From Lasiodiplodia sp. COLG20 (taxonomy: Eukaryota > Ascomycota > Dothideomycetes > Botryosphaeriales > Botryosphaeriaceae), in the NCBI GenBank assembly GCA_009801085.1, contig VNWV01000010.1, positions 186,001 to 250,000 on the forward strand: a stretch of 64,000 nucleotides of DNA, written 5' to 3'. Position numbers and translations under genes: made by a program. The notes under the pieces were generated by a model. It saw only the letters and a list, made by a program, of their open reading frames with translations. It searched no databases and was not told the DNA's origin. Below, piece by piece: positions 22,569 to 32,958 of the stretch (its first letter is position 1; every line of letters begins with the position of its first letter).

Positions 22569-25375
22569 ATGCTGCTGCGCTCGCTCCCGTCGCAGTCCTC
22601 CTTCCGGCCTGCATGGAGCGCCGTCCACGCCGCCGGCCAGCTTCCGGCCAGATGCAGAGGAGGCACTGGTGCTGCTGGCCGGCTACCGCTCGCGCATAGC
22701 AAATTCTCGAATCACATCGCCGCCGCCAACGAAGCCCGATCGTTTGCGACCGAATCCAACCCTTCTACGAACCACATCGAGGATGCTGCTGCAGGAGCTG
22801 GAAAAGGGAATGGAGCTTTTGAGGGCACAACAGAGCAAGAAGGCCGAAATATTGGCACCGCCGAAATTGCTGAGAAAGCTGTGGATGAGCCAATAAGGAA
22901 GCAGGTCCCCAAGGGTAACAACTTCTCCAGGCCAAAAAAACGTGGGGGGTTCATCATGCGGTCTGTACGGCTTCGGCTTGAACAAAGCAGACAATCCGAC
23001 ACTGATGCTGGTGGTGCTGAGAAAAGCAGCGGAGCATCCGAGAAAATCGTGGAACAGGGAGGTCAGAGTTCCAATGCCTCAAATACTGCCGAGACAGAGA
23101 GGGACGCATTGATGAGGAAGTTCTCAAGGACAGGGCTGTCTTCTTCGCCATCGTTGCCCCGTCGCGAACCGCGCCGTGGCCAGAATACCACTGCTGCCCG
23201 GGGGAAGAATGCGGTTCCTTCCAAAGTGTTCCATGGAAACTTGGGCATGGCTACGCCGAAGTCGAGCTCCGTGCGCAGCGGTAGTAGGAAGGAGAGCGCA
23301 AGAAGAAAGATGGATGAACCGAGGGGAATGGATCGACTGGAGAAGCTTGTGCGGATGGAGTCGTTATTCCGGTCAGATGCAGCACAGGCTGGTGGGGAGC
23401 GAATCGGTGCCATTACGAGGGATACTATCATGGATGACGATTCATGGCAGCGTCTAAAGCAAGAAGTGGGAAAGATTGGCAAAGAAAAGGCTAAGCCTCT
23501 CGATGGAGCTCAGGCGAAAGAACACGAATGCCACGAGAACCAGGAGATGGGTGACGAGAACTTTCGGAAGGACGAGGATGCAACGTTTAATCCGGGAGGA
23601 AAGAAAAAAAGAAAGAGGAAAGCAGATCCGGCTAAAGTACAGAGCGTGAAAACAAAGATCAGTGTGAGAGAGCGCCTGCGACAAGCTATTGGCAACATAC
23701 ACTCCACGTTGTCAGCGGAACTCGAAGACCATCCACAGCCAAGCAGGTACCGACAGGATGTTCACCATGATCCCAGAACTCTCCAGGAGCAACGACTCCA
23801 GGAACTCGAAGCTCTGCTCATGGACGCATCTCAACGATTGAGAGAGCTCAAGGGCTACCAAACTTCGGAGGGTCATGGGTCCTCCATGCCCGGCCTCTCC
23901 AGCGATGTACCACCAAAGCAAACAGGCAACATGGATATGCCAAATTCTGACCCCCATGAAACGGCTCTAGAAAATCTAGCAGTGCACACAGAAAACCCTC
24001 TGAGCGGCGTTTCTTCGCCACGCCGGTATCTGTCAAGGGATCCTAGCCGGCCTTTACCTCACACGACCGAGCAAGCAATCCCAGCAGAACTCTTTGGCCC
24101 AAGAAAGAGTTTGTCAAGCAGTCGACCCAGCAAAGAGAGAGAACCAGACCAGGAAAGCCACCAAACGTCTCATTTGGAGGACATCATCTTTCATACACCG
24201 GGGAGGAATCAGCTGAAAGGCGAACTTTCCAGCCCACAAAAATCCCTAGAGTCGCCAATGCCGGACGCGCATCGAAAGACACAGACCCCGCTTCTGAATG
24301 AATTGTTTCCTGAGCTAGCGCATGGTAGCCAAAGAGTTCAGCAACCAGCTCATGAGGAGCATGAGGTACCAAAGTTGAGTCTTGACTTTCAAAAACAAAA
24401 CGTCGAACGACGACCAAATTTGATCGCGCGCAGCGACTGGACCAACAAACGTATGCAGGAAATGTACGTGAATGACATCGTCGTTATACATCTTCACGGT
24501 CTTAGTAGCAACTTGAGCGAAGAAGATATCAAGCGTCTAGTGCCCCAGGCCAGCAAGGACATCGAGGGCTGGTCGGACCCGGATTTCATCAAAGGTAGCC
24601 CAAACAATCATCCTCTTCGCTCATCTAATAGCCACTCACAAGGTATGCAGTTATCCCTGTCCGCGACGACTACACATTAGAGCGTTTGGATCAGTACTAC
24701 GTCCTCTTCCGCAACGTTCGCAGCGCCCGCGCCTTCCAAGACCGCGTGCGAGTACTTCACGCAAAGACCAAAGCGCACGCCACAAGCTCTCTTCTTTCCG
24801 CCCTACCTCCCCCGCCCGGCTTCCGCGACGATAGGGGCGACGATCTCCATGCCGCCCTGCAATCATACACTCTCGGTCCCCCCGCTAGCAACAGGGTCTA
24901 TTGTAACATCGTCCCGTATCCGTACCCGCGCAAGCTCCACGATCTGCTTGCCCGGGGCGGCTACGAGCCTATCGTCGGTGCCGGCGGCGCCATCGGCGCC
25001 GACGCTGATATCGACACTGTCGCTAAAGTCCTCCTCTGGTTCATCGGGCCTCAGCCAACCATTGGCGAACTCCGCAAAACCATTGCCCGCGACGGCAAAG
25101 ACCGCGGTATGCCTTGGGCCGTGGTTGACGGCATCCACGGCCCAGAAGGTGTCATCAGATTGACGCATCACTCGAAAAACGAACCAGCCGATAGTGATGC
25201 TTCTGAAGATCACATTGAGCGCAAGGTAGGAGTTCGGTATGTCATCAACTTCGAAAATCGGAGCGAGGCGCAAAGATTCTCGAGGAGGTGGCATCGCGAA
25301 GCCTTTAGGTGGGGCGACGGTGTGTACGAGAACGGTGAAGGCCCGCCCGAAGCGAGAGCAGAGGTGCTGTGGTAG
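22569..25375 (+). CDS. Probable mitochondrial protein of unknown function
   Basis: Two exons (22569-24594 and 24651-25375, 56-nt phase-1 intron with a CTAAT branch site) give 916 aa. The N-terminus MLLRSLPSQSSFRPAWSA is Arg/Ser-rich without acids, as in a mitochondrial presequence. About 630 residues of charged, low-complexity sequence follow, with a KKKRKRK cluster near 345. The C-terminal 260 residues look folded (DIVVIHLHGLSS, then RLDQYYVLFRNVRSARAFQDRV, then VRYVINFENRSEAQRFSRRWH). The two FxN..SA.F repeats recall beta-alpha ferredoxin-like/RRM-like folds, so an RNA-binding role in mitochondria is possible but is inference. I do not recognise a named family. Confidence 0.82.
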
Positions 25376-25748
25376 GTTAGGAATGGCGGTCGATTTTGGT
25401 GGCTGTATGAAAGTAAATAGCTGTATGTATCATGTAGGTCTGTATACATGGGAAATGTAAACTTTGTATGAATTCCCACCTTTCTCTTCTCGCAGCAAGC
25501 TTAAAATACAAGGAACAACCGGACTCCAGATCCACGCTCTCCGCATGCATGCAGTAAGATACCGAGCTCAGAGCAAGTTCCCGATCATAGAAGACGAATA
25601 ATGTTTATGTATTGATAGTTGCGGTTGATATTTTGCCACCCACGCTATCCCAGAACGCCTTGCTATGCCGATGCATTTGCCCAAATTTCCAATGATAAAG
25701 GCCATACCATACCCGTTGTCCATACTGTGCTCATTCAGCCCTCCCCAT
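25376..25748. other. Convergent 3' intergenic region
   Basis: The 3' ends of the mitochondrial orphan and BUD13 face each other here. No gene seen. Confidence 0.5.
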
Positions 25749-26846
25749 TTACTCGTCCATCTGCCACGCGTACTCCAAGTTTGCACGGTTCTGTCTGGCG
25801 TTCCGTGACTTGAACCACTCCCTCTCAAACCCATTACTCCGATCCACGCCATCCCACCTATGGCCGGGCCTGATGCCGTACCTATTAGGCTCAAATGCGC
25901 CCTTGTATAGCGGCTTTCCGCTTCTGCTCTTCCCTTCCTTCTTCTTCGACAAGAACGCCAACGCCGGGTCGCTCCACCGCTCCTTTTCCTTCATCTCCTC
26001 GTTGATCTCGGCGTCGTCCACACCACGCGCTACCGTCATGTACTTGGCGTCGCGCAGCGCCTGCATGCGCTTTTCCTTCTCCGCGCGCTGCACGTCGCCC
26101 TTGGCCTCCTCCTCCTCACGTCGCTTGCGCGCCTCTTCCTCCTCGGCCGCGCGCCGCGCCTCCGCCCGCTTCATCGCCACGTTGATGATGCGCCCGCTCG
26201 CGTCACGGTAGATGGTCTCGTTGGCGCCGGCGCCCGCCTCGCGCATCGCCTGCTCCATGTGTTTGCGTTCCGCCCGCGCGCGCTTCTCGAGCGCCGCCGT
26301 CACCTGCGAGGCCGTCTGCAGCCCTGCTTGTGCGCCGGACTCCATGGCCGGGCCGTCGTCGCCGTCGTCGTTGTCGAGGATCATAGGTGCGTCTTCGTCT
26401 GCGGCCGCTTTGGCGGCGTTCTCGGCGGCGGCGGACGCGATAATGGCATCGGCGGCGGCTTGGTCGGCGGAGGAGGGCGCGGCGGCGCCGACGGTCTTCC
26501 AGCCGCTGGATTTCTTTTTGCGGAATTCGGAGCTGTTGCCGGAGACTATGCATCGTGTTAGTTTTTGGGTCTCCACGAGTGTGGGGGAAAAGTGTGAGGG
26601 GCAAAAAGAGATGAGACATTGCTGGGGGAGCTTAGAGTTGCGACGAGGAAAAAGCTTACCCATCATTGGAGCGTCCTCGTCATCTTGCGCCTGAGGGCCG
26701 TTATTCCATCCTGTAACATCGTCGTCGGCGATGACGAGGCCGCCGCTGGCATCGGCTGCTGCCTTTCTCTTGCGTTTTTTGCTCTTCTTCTCGGCGGGCG
26801 CGTCGGCGGTGAGGTACTTTTTGGCGAGGTAGTCGGCGAGGGACAT
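25749..26846 (-). CDS. BUD13: Pre-mRNA splicing factor Bud13/Cwc26 (RES complex)
   Basis: Two exons (26660-26846 and 25749-26545) encode 327 aa. The diagnostic Bud13 C-terminus is complete: GKPLYKGAFEPNRYGIRPGHRWDGVDRSNGFE and then a terminal FKSRNARQNR block. The N-terminus MSLADYLAKKYL and the basic KKSKKRKRK patch also match. The middle is an Ala/Glu/Arg-rich coiled coil (about 190-250). By family it is the scaffold of the RES complex (with Snu17 and Pml1) on the activated spliceosome, in the nucleus. The 114-nt intron (26546-26659) is a multiple of three and has no in-frame stop, so retention would insert 38 residues. A 20-nt G run (C on the coding strand) lies just upstream of the ATG. 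Confidence 0.93.
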   Translation of the reverse strand: MSLADYLAKKYLTADAPAEKKSKKRKRKAAADASGGLVIADDDVTGWNNGPQAQDDEDAPMMGKLFPRRNSKLPQQCLISFCPSHFSPTLVETQKLTRCIVSGNSSEFRKKKSSGWKTVGAAAPSSADQAAADAIIASAAAENAAKAAADEDAPMILDNDDGDDGPAMESGAQAGLQTASQVTAALEKRARAERKHMEQAMREAGAGANETIYRDASGRIINVAMKRAEARRAAEEEEARKRREEEEAKGDVQRAEKEKRMQALRDAKYMTVARGVDDAEINEEMKEKERWSDPALAFLSKKKEGKSRSGKPLYKGAFEPNRYGIRPGHRWDGVDRSNGFEREWFKSRNARQNRANLEYAWQMDE

Positions 26847-27274
26847 TCTGGCGGGGGGGGGGGGGGGGGGGGCTATCACTACAAGTTCTGGATGCGACGC
26901 GGTCATGCAGTAGCTGCCAAACACTGCAAAAGTGCCAAGATTTCAGTCAGTGGCTTATTATGTAAGCATATTAGCCTGTTCCCCGCTCGAGGATTCTCCA
27001 TCTCATCAGCTCTCATCTCCGGTAAGCCTTCCATTCTCCGAAATTGAAGGATCTCCCTTCGTTCCTTCGATAGATGTCATGGGAAGATCGCAAATGTTGA
27101 TTTCCAGCTATAGAGTACGTACGTCCGACATCTACCACTATTACGTCACTGTAATGTCTATTGTGCTCCTGCACATTATCTAGGGTATGCAACTTGAACC
27201 CGAGGTTTTCACGGACCCAACCATGGAGCAAGCTGATTCCGACGAACAGCTCGAATAATCTGTAGTTTTGAATC
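26847..27274. promoter_or_regulatory. Divergent promoter region with G20 tract
   Basis: 428 bp between the BUD13 start (minus) and the Mo-enzyme start (plus). It contains 20 consecutive G at 26853-26872, seven bases from the BUD13 start codon. Nothing else is recognised. Confidence 0.55.
26853..26872. repeat. G20 homopolymer
   Basis: Twenty consecutive G on the plus strand, which reads as C20 in the BUD13 leader seven bases before its ATG. Length could be inflated or deflated by sequencing error. Confidence 0.85.
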
Positions 27275-28423
27275 ATGGCGGACCAAGCCAACATTTCATT
27301 CATATGTCCTCCAAGCAAAGGCGAAGAGCGTAATGCATGTATCGCAATAGACGCCCCTGGCTTCCACATACGCCACCCTCCGCTGCCACATGTTTTGAAA
27401 GATTTCATCACTCACGACAGCCTGCTCTTCGAAACCATCCACATGGGACCGGCTGTCGTGGACGAATCAAAATGGTTGCTAGTCATTGACGGTCTTGTAC
27501 AACGGCCATTCGCAATCACCCTGCCTCAATTGAAACAGTTTCCCAGGACGACTGTCACAGCCTTCCATGAATGCTATGGCAGCCCGCTCATGCCTCCAGA
27601 GAAGGCCCTCTGGCGCATCGGCAATGTTACCTGGACGGGCGTTAAACTTAAGACACTCCTCGATATTGCCACGCCACTGCCCACAGCATCTTTCATCTGG
27701 TCCGAAGGCCTCGACCACGGCGCCTTCGCCGGCGTCGAAGCGGACCGCTACCAAAAGGACCTGCCGATGGACAGAGCGCGCGATAGCAGCCCCTGTGCCG
27801 ACGTGCTGGTCGCGTATGAGATGAACGGCGCGCCACTGCGCAGGGAGCGCGGCGGGCCGGTCCGCCTTGTCGTGCCCGGCTGGTTCGGCACGAACATGAC
27901 GAAGTGGCTCTGTCGGCTCTCGGCACAGGCGGTGCGCGCACCCTCCCCTTTCACAACGCGCTGGTACAATGAGCGTGTTGTACTTTCTGCGGGTGTTGAC
28001 GGGACGTCAGGGGAGGCTGGTGATGATGTTGCAGTAGAGGTGCGGCCGGTGTGGGCGGTGGAGCCGAACTCGATGATAGTGGACCCACCGCCGGACACGC
28101 GGGTGCTCCTGTTGACCGGTAATGATGCTGGTGGAGGCAGTAGAAACGCGAATGTGGAGGTTAGTGGATGGGCGTGGAGTCATGACGGGGTCGCAAGGGT
28201 GCGGGTCAGCGCCAATGACGGCGTCGACGGCAGCTGGGTTGACGCGGATGTGGCGGAGCGCGTGGATTACAGCTGGCAGGCGTTTCGGGTGAAGCTCACG
28301 CTGCCAGTTGGGAAGTATGGAGTCGTTGCACGAGCAACCTCAAGGGGAGGCCTCGAGCAGCCGATGCGTGGCAGACGAAATCACGTCCATCGAATAGGGT
28401 TCGAAGTGGTTCACGGAACATGA
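27275..28423 (+). CDS. Molybdopterin sulfite-oxidase-like oxidoreductase
   Basis: A single exon of 382 aa. It has the oxidoreductase molybdopterin-binding fold (about residues 50-230) followed by the Mo-co dimerisation Ig-like domain (about 245-380). Family marks are IDGLVQRP, the cysteine-bearing HECYGSP (Cys100, presumed Mo ligand), RIGNVTWTGVKL, WSEGLDHG and RLVVPGWFGTNMTKWL. There is no heme-b5 domain, no FAD/NAD domain and no obvious targeting signal, so it is not eukaryotic nitrate reductase. The classical CAGNRR motif of sulfite oxidase is replaced by CYGSP, which suggests a different clade and perhaps another substrate. The start at 27275 is the first ATG of the conserved frame. Confidence 0.88.
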   Translation: MADQANISFICPPSKGEERNACIAIDAPGFHIRHPPLPHVLKDFITHDSLLFETIHMGPAVVDESKWLLVIDGLVQRPFAITLPQLKQFPRTTVTAFHECYGSPLMPPEKALWRIGNVTWTGVKLKTLLDIATPLPTASFIWSEGLDHGAFAGVEADRYQKDLPMDRARDSSPCADVLVAYEMNGAPLRRERGGPVRLVVPGWFGTNMTKWLCRLSAQAVRAPSPFTTRWYNERVVLSAGVDGTSGEAGDDVAVEVRPVWAVEPNSMIVDPPPDTRVLLLTGNDAGGGSRNANVEVSGWAWSHDGVARVRVSANDGVDGSWVDADVAERVDYSWQAFRVKLTLPVGKYGVVARATSRGGLEQPMRGRRNHVHRIGFEVVHGT

Positions 28424-28675
28424 AGGCAGGCCTGTGTCAGGGCAGGCAATGCTGCATTCCCCTTATGAATCAGTCATCATGCAAATCCCGAAGCCTGTCC
28501 TCAACAGAAATCAATTAGTAGGCGGTTACCCATTTAGGAAATGAAACGGCACGTGACTCATTCTCTGACAGTGCTTGGCGAATTTAGACTGTTTGGTGAC
28601 TCTTCTCCAGCCGCCTTTCTGCCTAGACGGAGTCTTGATTCAGTCTTCCGATGACCTCACTTTGACACAGCGAAC

Positions 28676-29400
28676 ATGGCGCCTCGATCAGAGGAGGCTG
28701 CGGCGTGGTTTGCAGCAGTGTATCAGGCAGTACAAGAGGTGCCTCGAGGCAGGGTCACGTCGTATGGGCACATCGCACGGCTCGTGGGCAGGCGTAAGTC
28801 CAGCGCACCCGGCAGTGGCCGGCAGGACTCCAGGCTAATGACGGTTTCATCGAGCAGCGGAGTGCCCTAGGTACGTGGACAGGGTATCGGGCGATCGAGA
28901 ACGACACAGGCTGACCGTTATGAAGGCAGGTCGGTGTCTGTCTCAAGCACCTTCCCTCGCCGAGCGACACCGAGCAGGCCGGCGGCGACGACGGTGATGG
29001 CGGCAGCAGAGGCGGACCGAGATGGCATAGCGGCAATGTGCCATGGCAGCGCGTCATCAACTCAAAGGGCGTCATCAGTCCGAGGTACGTGCCGCGCTTG
29101 ACAACACAGTCCGTGTCTCAGCGTTAAAGGAAGCGCTCCAACCCTGTGACTGAGGCCCGCTGGCTGACGCTGACCGGCGAACAAAGGGGCCCGGGAGGTG
29201 CCAGCCGACAAGCAGCAGCTCTGCGCCGCGAAGGGATCCACGTGGGCCGAGGCAGTCTAGGCGAATACCTCGTCGACTTCTCGGCGTACGGCTGGTTCCC
29301 CAGCGAGCTGCCCAGCGAAGCAGCAGCTGAGATCGAGGACAGCGACAGCGATGCATCTCGCGAGGGGCACGGAGAGACGGCAGCAGCAGCTGACGAGTGA
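28676..29400 (+). CDS. atl1: Alkyltransferase-like DNA repair protein (Atl1 type)
   Basis: Four exons (28676-28793, 28858-28870, 28926-29084, 29187-29400) give about 167 aa. The product matches the MGMT C-terminal DNA-binding fold: VPRGRVTSYGHIARLVGR, PRQVGVCLKHL and NVPWQRVINSKG. The methyl-acceptor Cys of the PCHR motif is Trp84 (PWQR), as in S. pombe Atl1. It should therefore bind O6-alkylguanine without removing the group and hand it to nucleotide excision repair. Exon 2 is only 13 nt, but it is needed to keep the frame and supply the PRQ motif. A Gly/Asp-rich loop (about 55-80) is an insertion. The acceptor of exon 4 could instead lie at about 29204, deleting six residues. The tail is acidic and Ala-rich. 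Confidence 0.85.
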
Positions 29401-30373
29401 GGGGCTTCGGAATCGGATTACCTTGGTGGCATGTAGATAGGGTGGGTGGGGTGTATTATCTTGCCCGAATCGATGGGGCGGCGGCGGCCGCGGCGGCGCG
29501 TGTGGAGTCAGCGCGCGCGTCACCGAAGCGATGCGGAGGATCGGCTCTCCCTGTTGTGGCTCATCTCTCGTGCTCTGCCCCTCGCCCGTCGTCAACCAAA
29601 GGACACCTTGCCAGACTGCCAAAGCACGTCCACTCGTGCTCGTGATGGCGACATCTCCGGAGTGCCGCACGCTGCCGTGTCTCCGGCGGCACAGGTGGCG
29701 CGCAGCAACACAAAGCGGACCCCGCCAGACGTCAGCGGCCAACCGGCACCGGACGTTGCGCGCTGCGAGCACGTTCCGGTACCTGACGACCGCAGCCAGA
29801 TCCAAGGCTACAGGCTGACATGCCGAGGCCGGCATCACGCTCTCCTATCAGCGGCCAGCAGCCTGGAGCGTGGAGCGTGCGATCAGCCTCGACGGACAAT
29901 TCAGGATGGGTCCCGTGGCTCATCTGCCACCAGCCGCCCGCCCTCTTATCTCGCGGGTCCCTTTGTCCCAACTTAGTAGCAAACACAGGGCCCAGCCGGG
30001 ACGTCATCTGCCCTCGAGTACATAAACAAGAGCCTCCTTTATCCTGCTTTCCAGCCCCTCCGCGTTGTTGACCAGTATTTGTATCGCACCTTCCGCAAGC
30101 ATACGAGACCTAGCCTCCCCCTTCTAGAACTGCTCCCTTTTCGGACACCGCAAGAGCACCCTCTGCGCATAGCACAGCCACTACCTCCTCCTCAAGTGAC
30201 TCAGCTCCGACTCATCATCAGGACAAGCCACTTGACCTATAAGTCACCGACCTCCTTGCCGCCATCCTCCACGACTCATAATCAATCAATCATCCCACTC
30301 ACCACCCACCAACCTTATCACCCTGCCTCACTTCAAGTCGCTCTCTACCACCAGCCTACAACCGCTCTCCACC
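29401..30373. other. Intergenic region, no gene seen
   Basis: About 970 bp, GC-rich on the left with GGC runs near 29475, then CT-rich leader-like sequence from 30100 to 30370 ahead of the next start. The open frames lack protein-like composition. Confidence 0.5.
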
Positions 30374-30961
30374 ATGGCTTCCGAACAGACCTGCGACTTC
30401 CGCGCCGGCTCCGTCGACTACCAGCGCGACCACGAGCAGAAGGCGAAGTGGGCAAATGGCGCAGCATGGGGCCCCGGAAGGCCGCTCAACAGCAACCCGA
30501 GGCCGGTCCGCATCAGCCACAGGTAAGCTCGCTCCGCCGCGCATGCTACAGCTTCGGATGCTAACAGCGCATACAGGGTCGCCGCCGTGCACCGTCGCGA
30601 CAAGGCCAAGCAGGTTGCGCATGCCGCGCGGAGCCGGAAGCAGGAAATCTTCCCCCTCGACCACTACACCAGCGGCGAATCGACTGATGAGGAACCGGTC
30701 GAGCCCTCTGCGGCGCCGGAGCCTGACGCCGAGATCACATATTCGTTCGACGCGGAGAAAGGACCCAGCCACGGCAGCCAGATCCTCAACGAGGCGCTGC
30801 TCCAAGCGATCGAGCGGTTCGAGGACCGCAAGACACATGAGCTGGTGAACGAGGAGTACGAAGTGCTGGACGCAAATGGCGAGCCTGCAAACCTGCGCGG
30901 CCGCGCGGGCAAGGGCAAGAAGGCCGCCAAGTCCGAGGACGAGGACTGGGAGCACGTCTAA
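30374..30961 (+). CDS. Small acidic protein of unknown function
   Basis: Two exons (30374-30522, 30577-30961; 54-nt phase-2 intron) give 177 aa. The N-terminus has CDFRAGSVDYQRDHEQ, the middle a basic helix (HRRDKAKQVAHAARSRKQE), and the C-terminal half is Glu/Asp-rich with a helical stretch (ILNEALLQAIERFEDRKTHELV). The end is Lys-rich then acidic (KGKKAAKSEDEDWEHV). No domain, signal or membrane segment is seen. Splice sites and the good CCACCATGG start context support a real gene; the function is unknown. Confidence 0.75.
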
Positions 30962-31755
30962 GCGAGCTCGGACGATGCGATGCGGACCTGACTGCGCGAC
31001 ATTCCTTTGCGCGTTTCACACGATAATGGTTACACTTTGCTTATCTTCACGGCGTTGACATGATCGATTGGCTTTGGCGAGCCCGATACACCTGGGCGGA
31101 TTTCGAATTAGGGATTTTGGTTGCATAGCATGCGGGCATTCATTAGAGGAGCATCTGGGTTATTGGCGGCGCTTCTCGAGGACATGATGACCCGGCCCCC
31201 TTTCGGGCTGATTTGGTGGCTTTTGATTCCGTTACTGCTTTGTAGTACTTGGTAGCGGCGGACTGCCCAATACAAACTCTGAAACCCCGCGTTCTTGCAT
31301 TGGCGATGATGAAGGTGGCATGCTGCGGGTGGATGGGGCTAGAGGGGCTTATCGATCGGCGGGGGCCGCTGATGTGGAGTTGCCTTGGTGGGTTGGTAGC
31401 CCCAGGCCAAGATGCCGGGATACGACGTCATCCGCTTTCGCGTGACGAAGCACAAAAGCCCGGCCGAGAACGACATCACACTCGCGTACCCCCGGCTATC
31501 TTGCCATCCATGCAAGTGAGGCTGTGCCCACCGACAAGTCCATGATTCTTCGCTTTTCTCTCGCTTTGCCCTCGAACTCTTTTCTTAGCTCCTACAAGCT
31601 CCCGAAACTAATGGACGCGTGGCTTGGCCGCCCATCTCCGCATTTTCATTGAAATTGACCCGTGTTCGCCTTTTCGCCAACCCGCACTCGCAGTCAGCCC
31701 TATCGCCCACCTTCTCTCCCACCTTGTGGCGTGCCGCCACCACGAATTTCCCACA
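30962..31755. other. Intergenic region with CT-rich leader
   Basis: About 790 bp. The right third (31540-31755) is pyrimidine-rich, as is common in filamentous-fungus promoters near the transcription start. No gene seen. Confidence 0.5.
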
Positions 31756-32958
31756 ATGGCCAAATCCGAGCCCCCAACCGCACGAGCACCGCGCCCACGA
31801 TGGGTGCTCCATGTCCAGGCGCAATTCTGGCGAGTGCTGATGCAGATTGGCATGATGCTGCACCGAATGGCGTCACCCCGGCCCCCCAAGCCGTCCTTCT
31901 CCCGTACTGTGCCCACGACCGTTTCGCCATGCAAAGGCGAATTCAAGCTCCGATTCTACGTACCGGACGACTACAGCCTACAGAAGCGAATGAGGGAGAA
32001 AAAGTATCCCGTCGTGGTCAACTTCCACGGCGGTGGGTTCACGCTGGGTCAGGCGACGGACGACGCTCGCTGGTGTGCGACGGTGGTGCGGGAGGTGGGA
32101 GCGGTCGTCGTCAGCGTGGATTACCGCCGCGCGCCGGAGCAGCCCTTCCCAACGGCAGTCGAGGATGGGGTGGATGCAATCCTGTACTTGGCCGAGCACT
32201 CTGAGTCGCTAATGATCGACATCGAGCGCGTGGCCGTATCCGGATTCAGCAGCGGTGGCAACATGAGCTTGACGGTGCCGCTACGCCTACAAGGCGAAGT
32301 CATCCCCGAACCAGCCGACGCGGAGACTCCATACGGCATGGACCCGGCGCCGCAGTCGACGGACAACATCCCGCAGAAGGCACTGAGCAGGGGGCGCACG
32401 CTCGTCAACGTGCGCCGCGAGCTGAGGTTGAAGGCGATTGTGGCGTGGTATCCATCGACCGACTATACCGTGACCCGCGAGCAACGCCGCATGACGTGCG
32501 TCCGCAAGGATCAGGAACTGCCTGCAGTCTTCACTCAGCTCTTCGACGAAAGCTACCTCTCCCCACCCACCATGGACATGTCAAACCCCTACCTCTCGCC
32601 CGGCCGCGCCCCGTCGGCCATGCTGGCCGGATTACCCGAGGACATCATCATGTTCACCTGCGAGTGGGACATGCTGCTCGCCGAGGGTGAGAGGCTGAGG
32701 GATCGCTTGAAGGAGTTGGGAAAGAATGTCGTCTACACTATGGTGCCCGGCGTGCCGCATGGTTGGGACAAGGCTCCCAACCCAATCAGGCCGACGCCCG
32801 GTGTCCAAGAGCATTACCTCGCTGCGTGCAAGGAGCTGAGGAGAGTTTTCCACGAAGAGCTGCCAGAGGGTGCGCTTGAGAGGGACTTAGAGGAGGGCGA
32901 ATGCGGCCCCAGCAGAACGTCGCATAGCCACAACAGAAGGAGAAGCGTGGTGAACTAG
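31756..32958 (+). CDS. Alpha/beta-hydrolase-3 family esterase/lipase (HSL type)
   Basis: A single exon of 400 aa. The hormone-sensitive-lipase signature is complete: oxyanion-hole HGGGF (91-95), nucleophile elbow GFSSG with Ser165, Asp305 in EWDMLLAEG and His335 in GVPHGW. VVVSVDYRRAPEQPFP is typical. The start at 31756 is chosen because it follows the pyrimidine-rich leader; an in-frame ATG at 31624 would add 44 unconserved residues. A short hydrophobic stretch near residues 17-38 could be a membrane-contact helix, but no clear signal peptide is present, so it is probably intracellular. Substrates of the family are short acyl esters, lipids or acetylated metabolites. The last 30 residues are charged and unconserved. 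Confidence 0.92.
   Translation: MAKSEPPTARAPRPRWVLHVQAQFWRVLMQIGMMLHRMASPRPPKPSFSRTVPTTVSPCKGEFKLRFYVPDDYSLQKRMREKKYPVVVNFHGGGFTLGQATDDARWCATVVREVGAVVVSVDYRRAPEQPFPTAVEDGVDAILYLAEHSESLMIDIERVAVSGFSSGGNMSLTVPLRLQGEVIPEPADAETPYGMDPAPQSTDNIPQKALSRGRTLVNVRRELRLKAIVAWYPSTDYTVTREQRRMTCVRKDQELPAVFTQLFDESYLSPPTMDMSNPYLSPGRAPSAMLAGLPEDIIMFTCEWDMLLAEGERLRDRLKELGKNVVYTMVPGVPHGWDKAPNPIRPTPGVQEHYLAACKELRRVFHEELPEGALERDLEEGECGPSRTSHSHNRRRSVVN

Noticed and set aside
28100..28423. Nitrate reductase identity for the Mo enzyme
   Set aside because: No cytochrome b5 or FAD/NAD(P)H domain follows; the protein ends after the dimerisation domain.
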